Shown piece by piece: positions 1 to 9,701 of a DNA stretch of 64,000 bases. The stretch is from Lingula anatina (taxonomy: Eukaryota; Brachiopoda; Lingulata; Lingulida; Lingulidae): assembly GCF_001039355.2 (NCBI RefSeq), contig NW_019774903.1:134526-198525 (forward strand), read 5' to 3'. The translations under genes and the position numbers were made by a program. Below the pieces are notes generated by a model. That model saw only the letters and a list, made by a program, of their open reading frames with translations, did no database searches and was not told the origin of the DNA. How positions within the stretch are numbered: position 1 is the stretch's first letter; every line of letters starts with the position of its first letter.

Positions 1-1771
1 TTTTGTTGTTTGCATCCAGACAAAAAATTGCTTAGTCTCACAAATGCACTGCAACGGATTTCCCGCCAAATTTACGACCACATCTGCCAATATTTCTCGG
101 GATTGCACGTCTAATACAGATCTCATTTTTTCATTCAGAGAGTCCAGATTATTGTAGGCGAGATCCAAGAAAGATATGTTTTTCAGGTCTAGATTTAGTC
201 CTTCCGTAGTAAGATAATTGTTTCTCAATACTACTGTCTTTAGTTTGGTATTATTGTTGTACAAAATTGGGGATACCTTTTCCATTTCATTGGCAGATAA
301 ATCCACGTAAGTCAAATTGACGAGCCACCGAAAAGGACTTAGATATGAACCATTTGTTACAGTGTCAGAATGTCCGAGTTTATTATTCTGCAGATGTAAA
401 TTTTGAATTGTAGATAGATTATATAAGAACGTCTCGCTGATTTTTGAGCAGCCGTTACCTGAAAGGTCGAGAGTACGCATCTCTTGAAACGAGCTACCTA
501 CTACTTCCCATGGTCCATTCCATTTATAGAAATTATTGTTTGATAAATTTAGAAACTTGACAGACGTAGCGTTATGAAAAATAATGTGGTTGAGCGGATA
601 TTCTAATTTGTTGTTATTTAAATCGGCTACCTCTAAATTCGGCGGTCCAACAAAATGAAACTTGAACTCTCCATGTCTTTTAAACTGTACCTCAGGTTTA
701 GATCTAGATGTCCAGCTCCAGTTGAGGTACTTCAGGTGTTGCAAATTACTTAAGTCATACGCTGGCTTGAGTGCGTTAAGGAATGTGTTGTCAGCAAGCG
801 AGAGAGTTTCTAAATGTTCCACGTACACGTGCGTGTTTGGTTCAAGATCTGATATGAAATTAGTGTCGAGAGTTAAATGTTTTAATGTAGTAATGTTCTG
901 GAGATAATGAAAAACACGACTACTGTACAGCATGTAAGTTCTATCTTCTGGAGACGTTGTTGCATTCAATATTAGCCGCTCTAATGATGAATTTTGTAAT
1001 CCATAAAAGACACCTCCAAGTCTTTTTAATCCAAGATATTTGTTACCTGAAAGATCAAGAGTCTTGATCATTGGTAGAAAGCTGAAAGTAAAGTTATCGA
1101 TCTTATACAGTTCACAAAACGCTAGATCAAGATGCTCCAATTGTGAATAACGTAAATTGTAAAAAACATTTTTGCTTAACTTCTTTAGGGTACAGCGTCC
1201 GTTATCTCCAGAAAAGTCCAATAAACGCAACGTTTAAAGAGAAGCGAATCCAGGTCCCAAAACCGAATTCTCCATATTTAGTCCGTCCAGATATAGTTTT
1301 TTTAAACCTGTCAGGTCTTTGAAGGCTGCGTCAGGGTAGTTTTCTTTTGGGTAACGGTTGGTGTTGTTTTTTAGGTCTAACCATTGTAATTGGGGAAGAT
1401 TTTTAAAAACCCCTCGGGGAAATGACTCGTAATCCATGCGTAAGTAGTTAGATCGTAGATTCAGCACGCGTTAATTAGGGACATCTACAAATGCACCCAA
1501 CTCCAGCGATCCTATGCGATTGTCCGACAGGTTTAGGCGACTTAGATTACGAAGATGAGCGAAATTACCCGACCTTATCCTGGTGATGCGATTGTAGGAT
1601 AAATCTATCTCCGTGACATTGGCTGGAATATCCATTGGCACGCCGTACAGCTTACTATTCGAGCAGTTGTAGAGGACTTCACGGCGCAGTGAGTCGTTAT
1701 GGATGGTGACAAACTCGCCACTCCAGTGACGCAGTGATGAGAACCAGCGCAGTCAAAATTTTACAAAACAT
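1..1771 (-). pseudogene. Toll-like receptor copy 1, broken and cut by the window edge
   Basis: This is a near-identical copy of the TLR ectodomain at 3985-5775, from the start codon (1769-1771) to about the C-terminal LRR cap; the membrane and TIR parts would lie left of base 1. Three lesions are visible against the two other copies. A 17-bp deletion at the 1709/1710 junction shifts the frame just after the signal peptide. TAA stops lie at 1471-1473 (a Leu codon in the other copies) and 1234-1236 (a Lys codon in the others). The longest open piece left is 77 codons between the two stops. A 3-bp in-frame deletion lies near 90. It is a pseudogene unless the sequence is in error. Its very high similarity to copy 2 and the N just upstream also allow a misplaced allelic contig. 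Confidence 0.85.
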
Positions 1772-1804
1772 GCTCAGTGTGTAGAGTTTGTCAGAAACTA
1801 TCTC

Positions 1805-1805
1805 N
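1805..1805. other. Single N, probable contig join
   Basis: Left of the N is the 5' leader of TLR copy 1. Right of it the sequence matches the stretch that starts at about 7923, which in copy 2 lies about 2.1 kb upstream of the start codon. The promoter and about 2.1 kb of flank expected for copy 1 are therefore missing. Confidence 0.7.
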
Positions 1806-3110
1806 ATAAGTTCAGCGTCAAAATATTATAGACGCAAACATAAGGTATGACCCTGGCCCCAAATTAGTTTTCCCTCCATTTGGGTCTTTTTTAAATTTAA
1901 TTTAATTTAATTCAATTTTTAGAATTTTTTCATACTTGAGCCCTGTGCAGTTTTACAATAACCGAGCAGAGCAAGGTAGAATATTTTCTTTTCCCTGTAC
2001 CCGTCCCCCTTAGCCAAACCTGTTTCCACCAATCCATTTCATATCTCATAGCGTGATCTCGAGTTCCAACATGACTAATTTAACAAGATGACATAGTTTA
2101 ATTCTTTAAAAGTGGATATTCACAATCCACCCCCTTCCATACATCTTTAAACATTGCTGATGGTTTGAAAGCAGGCCGATAACAGATAAGTTGACTCACT
2201 ACTATTGCTTTCACCTCTGCTTCCTCTTAGATAAAAAGGAAGCAGTGCGATACGTGTACATGTATAATCGAACCTCATTGTGATTAAAAAAAATAAAGAA
2301 AAGAAAAGAGGGGATCCCCCCCCCCCTACATAGTTAAAGTTGTCTTAAATCAAGTTGTGCTGGGATAAGTTAAACATTGCAGTATTGCATTGCAGTATCC
2401 CCTATCAAGGCCAAACTTCTTTTTTCCAAATTTATTTACAAGTATTCTTCTAGCTAATTCCGTGCAAATTTTTGTAAACCGAAGATGCATTTCCCAGAAG
2501 ACTTCTGGTATAGATTACATTTTAAACCATCATTAATTTGAATGACGGAAATGCAATGAATGCACATACCATTTGTTACATATTTAAAAATCTAAATAAG
2601 GAGTCTGTCTCTGTAGGCAGGAAGATCTACATATGCATCAGTAAAATGTTGAATATGCTCAATATTTCAGAAATAATCTTTCTGTTTTAACCGTACGATT
2701 ATTTCTTTAAGTAACATTCTTATCTTTTTACATGGCAAAAATGATATCACTAATATTTAGAATACATTGCAGCATATCCTATTAAGGCCACGTGAGATTT
2801 TTTTTCCAAAATTATTTGCAAATATTTCTCAAGTTAATTCTGTGCACATTTCTCCCCAAAACGGAAAAAAGACATACAGATGCCCTCTGGTAGAAAGTAC
2901 ATTGAATTCTTACCATTTTTGATTGGTATTAGGAAAATGTAATCAGTGAGCTTGAATTTGTTTGATCTATCCAGCTACCTCCCTATCTATCTATCTATCT
3001 ATCTATCTAATCTATAAACAGGAGGCAGAATTTGAAGACATGAATATCTTTCAAGTAACGACGCATCGGTAAGTGATTAAATATATACGCCATGCTTCAA
3101 ACGTTGTGTT
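1806..3110. repeat. Duplicated 3' flank of TLR copy 2
   Basis: This stretch without genes aligns base for base, with small indels, to 7921-9701, the equivalent flank of TLR copy 3. It shows that the duplication unit included more than the coding exon. It holds a (CTAT)n microsatellite at about 2983-3008 and a C-run at 2318-2330. The 337-bp insertion found in the other copy at 8897-9233 is absent here. No gene is seen. Confidence 0.8.
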
Positions 3111-5775
3111 TTAAACGACGACTTTGTTTCTTTTGAGTGCCATTCTCAACTTTTTCCAAAACAGGTCTTGATCTCTTTGGTTGTCAGACCATTCTAAATA
3201 ACTTTTTGACTTAAACAAATGAAATAAAGTGTCATTCATTTCGCGAAATGGGATGTCCTCTAACAAAACTAGAACAAGAACATCTTTTCCCTCTTCAAAC
3301 AAACGCATGCGCGCCATTTTCATTTCAAAGTAACACCAGTTGCTACGCACGAAATTCCGGGTTATAACTAAAACTGTTTTTCTACTTTGTGAGATGGATT
3401 GGATAATGTTTTCCTCGATGTCTTCACCAGGTAGGAAGTCCCGATGATGAAGACATAAACGGAGACGGTCTTTCTCAGCTTCTGCATCTTCTAGCGTGGG
3501 TCGCAGTTGTCTATACACCCACTTGTAGTCTTCCTTGCTGAAGGCCACAAAGGCGTCATATTGATGCCTATCATCTTCGTGAACTTTTTCGTATTCCTTG
3601 CGTCTGATTCGTAATTTGTAAAAGAAATGCTTAATTTCCCACCTGAATCTGTAATATATAACCTAGGTTCTAGATTCCGGTATTGCCAGCTCGATCTTGA
3701 TTTCATATATAACCCATAGTAGCAATACCAGTAAAAGCGACTCCACCACAAGGTGTATTTAGCAAGCTAGCTTTTACGTTGCTCTGACACTCAGGGTAGT
3801 AATATACTGCAAAGGCGACAATGACAACGATTACGAGTGAAACAATTACTGACACGAGTGTCAAAGTAAATTGAGAAGCGCACGTGACTTTCAAATGTCC
3901 AACGATTGCATCAAGTTGTTTTATACTAACGATGCTTCCATTCTTTAGGGTGCATTCATAGTCATCTTGATCGACAAAATGCACTTTTGTTGTTTGCATC
4001 CAGACAAAAAATTGCTTAGTCTCACTAATGCACTGCAACGGATTTCCCGCCAAATTTACGACCACATCTGCCAATATTTCTCGGGATTGGACGTCGTCTA
4101 ATACAGATCTCATTTTTTCATTCAGAGAGTCCAGATTATTGTAGGCGAGATCCAAGAAAGATATGTTTTTCAGGTCTAGATTTAGTCCTTCCGTAGTAAG
4201 ATAATTGTTTCTCAATACTACTGTCTTTAGTTTGGTATTATTGTTGTACAAAATTGGGGATACCTTTTCCATTTCATTGGCAGATAAATCCACGTAAGTC
4301 AAATTGACGAGCCACCGAAAAGGACTTAGATATGAACCATTTGTTACAGTGTCAGAATGTCCGAGTTTATTATTCTGCAGATGTAAATTTTGAATTGTAG
4401 AAAGATTATATAAGAACGTCTCGCTGATTTTTGAGCAGCCGTTACCTGAAAGGTCGAGAGTACGCATCTCTTGAAACGAGCTACCTACTACTTCCCATGG
4501 TCCATTCCATTTATAGAAATTATTGTTTGATAAATTTAGAAACTTGACAGACGTAGCGTTATGAACAATAATGTGGTTGAGCGGATATTCTAATTTGTTG
4601 TTATTTAAATCGGCTACCTCTAAATTCGGCGGTCCAACAAAATGAAACTTGAACTCTCCATGTCTTTTAAACTGTACCTCAGGTTTAGATCTAGATGTCC
4701 AGCTCCAGTTGAGGTACTTCAGGTGTTCCAAATGGCTTACGTCATACCCTGGCCTGAGTGCGTTAAGGAATGTGTTGTCGGCAAGCGAGAGAGTTTCTAA
4801 ATGTTCCACGTACACGTGCGTGTTTGGTTCAAGATCTGATATGAAATTAGTGTCGAGAGTTAAATGTTTTAATGTAGTAATGTTCTGGAGACAATGAAAA
4901 ACACGACTACTGTACAACATGTAAGTTCTATCTTCTGGAGACGTTGTTGCATTCAATATTAGCCGCTCTAAAGATGAATTTTGTAATCCATAAAAGACAC
5001 CTCCAAGTCTTTTTAATCCAAGATATTTGTTACCTGAAAGATCAAGAGTCTTGATCATTGGTAGAAAGCTGAAAGTAAAGTTATCGATCTTATACAGTTC
5101 ACAAAACGCTAGATCAAGATGCTCCAATTGTGAATAACGTAAATTGTAAAAAACATTTTTGCTTAACTTCTTTAGGGTACAGCGTCCGTTATCTCCAGAA
5201 AAGTCCAATAAACGCAACATTTTAAGAGAAGCGAATCCAGGTCCCAAAACCGAATTCTCCATATTTAGTCCGTCCAGATATAGTTTTTTTAAACCTGTCA
5301 GGTCTTTGAAGGCTTCGTCAGGGTAGTTTTCTTTTGGGTAACGGTTGGTGTTGTTTTTTAGGTCTAACCATTGTAATTGGGGAAGATTTTTAAAAACCCC
5401 TCGGGGAAATGACTCGTAATCCATGCGTAAGTAGTTAGATCGTAGATTCAGCACGCGTAAATTAGGGACATCTACAAATGCACCCAACTCCAGCGATCCT
5501 ATGCGATTGTCCGACAGGTTTAGGCGACTTAGATTACGAAGATGAGCGAAATTACCCGACCTTATCCTGGTGATGCGATTGTAGGATAAATCTATATCCG
5601 TGACATTGGCTGGAATATCCATTGGTACGCCGTACAGCTTACTATTCGAGCAGTTGTAGAGGACTTCACGGCGCAGTGAGTCGTTATGGATGGTGCAGTG
5701 GCGATGACTGTGACAAACTCGCCACTCCAGTGACGCAGTGATGAGAACCAGCGCAGTCAAAATTTTACAAAACAT
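3111..5775 (-). pseudogene. Toll-like receptor copy 2, TIR separated by an insertion
   Basis: A single-exon TLR. The first open frame (5775 down to 3703, 690 residues) has a signal peptide (about 1-23), an N-terminal Cys region, an LRR ectodomain, a C-terminal LRR cap with Cys residues and a membrane segment (about 636-659). It then runs into 31 foreign residues and a stop. The intact TIR coding part follows in another frame (open from 3548 to 3111), with the RDFLPGE box and the C-terminal FW. The cause is a 140-bp insertion plus an 8-bp target duplication (148 bp in all, so the frame shifts by one). Without it the gene would be full length, so the break is recent. It is either a pseudogene or a source of a membrane-anchored receptor without signalling domain. 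Splicing it out with the visible GT and AG sites would not restore the frame. Confidence 0.85.
3659..3798. mobile_element. hAT-like MITE inserted in TLR copy 2
   Basis: The 140-bp insertion is flanked by direct 8-bp repeats GTAATATA (3651-3658 and 3799-3806); copy 3 has one related site (GTAATAAA). The ends are weak inverted repeats (TAACCTAGG against TACCCTGAG). An 8-bp target duplication is typical of hAT elements; the family assignment is an inference because the termini are short and imperfect. Confidence 0.65.
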
Positions 5776-5826
5776 GCTCAGTGTGTAGAGTTTGTCAGAA
5801 ACTATTTCCTTTTGAAAAGTGTTTCT

Positions 5827-5834
5827 CTTTTATA
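5827..5834 (-). promoter_or_regulatory. TATA box of TLR copy 2
   Basis: TATAAAAG reads on the minus strand about 55 bases upstream of the start codon. The same motif at the same distance precedes TLR copy 3. It implies a very short 5' leader without an upstream intron. Confidence 0.6.
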
Positions 5835-6196
5835 GCAGCGTTTTCTAACCTATGCGTTTCCAAAATTCCACAATTCCTGGTATTAATAAAGGAATAATAC
5901 AAAAGAATTTTCCTTCATAGGATGCTTGAAAAGAGGAATTATCCGGCTCTTTTGTTACACTACCACCATTATGTATCTTCTTACCTGATTTCGAATTCCA
6001 ATATCCAATAATACTCATTTTTCAAGTTAATAAAGTTTAAATATTTATAAAAGTGGATAGTCAATTACTATGTCTTTTAACACTGCTAAAAACACTACTT
6101 AACTATCGCTGTCACTTCTGCTTCCTCTTAGATAAAACAGAAACCACTAAGATAACCAATAAAATAATAATCAAGTTCATAAAAAAAGGAAGGTGT

Positions 6197-6206
6197 GGGA
6201 ATTTCC
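6197..6206. promoter_or_regulatory. kappaB-like site upstream of TLR copy 2
   Basis: GGGAATTTCC matches the NF-kappaB consensus exactly and lies about 420 bases upstream of the copy 2 start codon. The homologous repeat at 8428-8437 keeps a kappaB-like sequence (GGGATTTTCC) although neighbouring bases differ. Function is an inference. Confidence 0.35.
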
Positions 6207-6378
6207 CCGCTATTTAGCTTCACTAGACAGGAATAATTTTAAATATAATCCATTGCTTTAGCTTTACTTAGGGTAAAACGCGGAATATATTCACCGAAGA
6301 AATAAGTTAGTTCAGAATTTTTAAAATACGCCAACCTTCAGAAGATAAATATACAAATATACAGGTATTAAAAAATTA

Positions 6379-6491
6379 TCGGGGAAATGACTCGTAATTC
6401 ATGCGCAAGTAGTTTGATCGTAAATCCAACACGCGTTAATTAAGGACGTATACAAATGCATTTAAATTCAGTAAATTCGATTGTCCGACAG
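6379..6491 (-). pseudogene. TLR leucine-rich-repeat relic
   Basis: About 113 bases align with the LRR region of the TLR genes around 5400-5515, for instance TCGGGGAAATGACTCGTAAT and ATTGTCCGACAG. Many substitutions and small deletions are present, including the TTAATTA stop variant also seen in copy 1. It is a remnant of an older fourth copy or a partial duplication; the rest of the gene is not seen around it. Confidence 0.7.
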
Positions 6492-6922
6492 AAACACACA
6501 CACACTTGTACTCGTAGGTAACTAACCTCGTTACATTTAAGGTAGCACTAAGGATGCCTGTTACAATTTATAACTGCCAAGAACTATTATAATAAGTAAA
6601 ATCCAACAACGATAAGTCACCTATTTTATATCGTTATTAACATAAGTAGATTGCAGAGGTGTATATATTTAAGGTGTGACACGTTTCAACAGAACATCAA
6701 TTCAATTCATTTCAATTTATTTCTGTACTGGTACATGGATTACCATGACCTTGCACAATATAACATATATTAACAACAACAGGAAAGGCGCATTACTACT
6801 CTCTATTTGGTAACTGTGTTGACAGTTTGTGACTGTACAAATATATATCTTTATATAATGAACAGATGTGCTACTTTAATTTCTAATTAAATATTCAAGT
6901 TTAGCAGTGAGATATAACTTCT

Positions 6923-7204
6923 TTGTGTGATTATAAATTTACAATAAACTCAAATCGTGAAGTACATGTACACAATCATATGTTACACAATATGGAGCAA
7001 TTCAAATTTACAACGAAGGGAGAAATGGCAGAGATGGCCCACTTGACAATATCCGAAGTTTGTCTACTGTTGCACAAAGTGAATATTATGACAAAAATTT
7101 TTAAGAGAAATCCTGACAGAGGAGAACATTTAAACTATTACGAATTTATATTTTTAAAAAGTTTCGAGGAGAATTATACACGAAGAATAATAAGAATCAA
7201 ATAA
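6923..7204 (+). CDS. Unrecognised 93-codon open frame
   Basis: A short plus-strand open frame starting MCDYKFTINS lies in a long AT-rich stretch between TLR copies. I recognise no domain, signal peptide or membrane segment. It is rich in Lys, Asn, Ile and Met, as expected from AT-rich DNA, and has no visible splice partners. It may be chance or a relic of a transposon; a real gene is unlikely. Confidence 0.12.
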   Translation: MCDYKFTINSNREVHVHNHMLHNMEQFKFTTKGEMAEMAHLTISEVCLLLHKVNIMTKIFKRNPDRGEHLNYYEFIFLKSFEENYTRRIIRIK

Positions 7205-7382
7205 AATCCTAGTACAAAAAGGAAAGCTCAAAAATAAAGTAATTTACAATTGTATCGTTTAAGTTGTCTAAAATCAAGTGACATTGTATAGCGTTAGTCA
7301 TGATATTAAAAATAATAATAATAATAAAGCAGTTTATTTTGGTTACAACTTTAATTTTCCAAAGAAATACGAAGGAGACTAA

Positions 7383-7855
7383 GAACGATAAAAAGAGAGT
7401 ATCTTACATGAAAATAACTCGCTATAAATCTACCAGGAAAAGATGAACTCGTACAAACCTATTCAAAATTATCTCTTCAGCAGAGGGAATGCTTTAACTT
7501 CAAAAATAAATCGATAACAATTCAGTGGGTTTTTTCTCGGTACCGCTACTTCTTCCTTGTTTTGAAAGGGAAACTACTCTACGTCAAGCATCGAATAACA
7601 ACTATTTTGGAATTCGCCAGTTGATAAAAAGAGAGTATCTGACGTGAAAATAACATTTAATACAACAAGGTAAAGATGCACACGTATAAACCTATTCAAA
7701 ATTATTTCTTCATCAGAAGCAATGCTTTAACTCTAAAAATAAATCGATAACGATTCAGTGGGGTTTCCCCTGTAACGCTACTTCTTCCTCGTTTCTGAAT
7801 GGGAATCTGCCCTACATAAAGTATCGAATAACAACTATGATGGCATTTGACAGTC
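7383..7855. repeat. Tandem pair of about 240-bp units
   Basis: Two units (about 7383-7620 and 7621-7855) share blocks such as GATAAAAAGAGAGTATCT, CCTATTCAAAATTAT and AATAAATCGATAAC. A third, more diverged unit lies at about 12566-12840, upstream of TLR copy 3. The unit belongs to the duplicated TLR flank. Confidence 0.6.
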
Positions 7856-8427
7856 TTTTTTCCTTATCGTTTTTATTTGCTCTGCAAACTAGTTCAGGAA
7901 CAATACCCCAGTATACAACAGGTTAAGTTCAGCGTCAAAATATTATAGACGCAAACATAAGGTATGACCCTGGCCACAAATTAGGTTTTCCCTACATTTG
8001 GTTTTTTTTTAAACTTAATTTCTAGAATTTTTTCAAACTTGTGTCCTACATGGTCATTTGTGCTAGTGCACTGTTTTACAATAACCAAGCAGAGCAAGGT
8101 AGAATATTTTTTTTTCCTTGCACCCCTACTCCTGAGCCAAATCTGTTTCCACCAATCCATTTCGTATCTCATAGCGTAATCTCGAGTTCCAATATGACTA
8201 ATTTAACAAGTTGACCTGGTTTAATTCTTTAAAAGTGGATATTCACAATCCACCCCTTCCATACATCTTTAAACATTGCTGTGGGTTGAAAGTAGATCGA
8301 TAACAGATAAGTTCACTCACTACTATTCCTTTCACTTCTGCTTCCTCTTAGATAAAAAAGGAAGCAATACGATACGTGTATAGTCGAACCTCACTGTGAT
8401 TAAAAATATAAATAAAAGAAAAGAGTG

Positions 8428-8437
8428 GGGATTTTCC
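8428..8437. promoter_or_regulatory. kappaB-like site in TLR flank
   Basis: GGGATTTTCC within a duplicated flank, at the position homologous to the GGGAATTTCC at 6197. It sits far from any start codon (about 2.6 kb upstream of copy 2), so a regulatory role is only possible. Confidence 0.2.
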
Positions 8438-8896
8438 CGTCATTTAGACCAACTTCCCAGTTATAATTTTAAAATTCATCAGTTGGGTTTAGGAAAAAGG
8501 CAGACCACATTAATTGCTGTTTAAACATTATGTAGGGACTTATAACGTAAATACGAAGAAGTTATATTTTAAAAAGTATAAACGAAAATTATATACAAAA
8601 TTTAATCAGGATTTTCAAAAAAAAAAAAAAAAAAAAAAATCCTAGCTAAAAAAGTACAGCTTAGGGAAAAAAATCTACATAGTTAAAGTTGTCTTAAATC
8701 AAGTTGTTCTGGGATAAGTAAAACATTGCAGTATCCCCTATCAGGACCACACTGATCTTTTTTTCCAAATTTATTTACAAATATTCTTCTAGCTAATTCC
8801 TTGCAAATTTTTGTCAAGGGAAAATTTTGGAGAATAAAGACACATTTCCCAGAAGACCTCTGGTATAGAATACATTTCAAACCATTATTTATTTAA

Positions 8897-9233
8897 AGGG
8901 ATAATAACTCTTCGTATGAGATCTATATTTCACAATAAAAACATTGTGAATAACTCATAGAAATATAATATATTCTGTTTTACCACAAAATCGGCAGTTA
9001 TGGCTATTATTCTGATATCTGAGCTTGTCTTTAGACCACGTGACATCCATTGATGGCTTTACTCTGTTAAAATCTCTTAAGAGATTTTAACAAAAAAACA
9101 AACTTTTTAGAAAAAAAACAGGGACTAACTTTGAAGGTAAAAATGGATTCATTAACCATTGGTAAGTATGGGAAAATTGTTGTTTACTCCAGGAAAATTC
9201 ATTTTTTGGCCGAAGTGAAGAGTTATTATCCCT
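8897..9233. mobile_element. piggyBac-like MITE with TTAA target duplication
   Basis: A 337-bp insertion is flanked by TTAA on both sides (8893-8896 and 9234-9237) and bounded by near-perfect inverted repeats AGGGATAATAACTCTTC and GAAGAGTTATTATCCCT. The homologous flank of TLR copy 2 (around 2530) has no insertion and serves as the empty site. It has no coding capacity. TTAA points to a piggyBac-type transposase; the terminal sequence alone does not prove the family. Confidence 0.75.
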
Positions 9234-9701
9234 TTAAGTGACGGAAATGCAAGCAGTACGCATACCATTTGTTACATATTTAAAAATCTAGGCAGGAAGA
9301 TCTACCCAATAACCGACACATGCATCACTAATAGTTTGAATATGCCCAATATTTCAGAAATAATCTTTTTGTTTTAACCATACCATTATTTCGTAGTAGC
9401 ATTCTTAACTTTTCTTTTAAAATGCCAAAAATGATATCACTAATATTTAGAACATATTGCAGTATATCCTATAAGGGCCACGTGAGATTTTTTTTTTAAA
9501 TTATTAACAAATATTTCTCAAGCTAATTCTGTGCACATTTCTCTCTAGAGAGGAAAAAGACATACAGATGACCTTTATCTACCTACCTATCTATCGATCT
9601 ATCTATAAACAGGAGGCAGAATTTGAAGACATGAATATCTTTCAAGTAACGACGCATCGATAAATGATTGAATATATACGCCAAGCTTCAAACGTGGTAT
9701 T

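Larger units (their letters stand above)
7921..9701. repeat. Duplicated 3' flank of TLR copy 3
   Basis: Counterpart of 1806-3110. It differs by the MITE at 8897-9233, a poly-A run at 8617-8639 and a (CTAT)-type microsatellite at about 9580-9606. No convincing gene is seen. Confidence 0.75.

Noticed and set aside
3651-3806. Idea that the insertion in TLR copy 2 is a new intron
   Set aside because: Using the GT and AG sites at its borders removes 11 coding bases relative to copy 3 and leaves the TIR out of frame.
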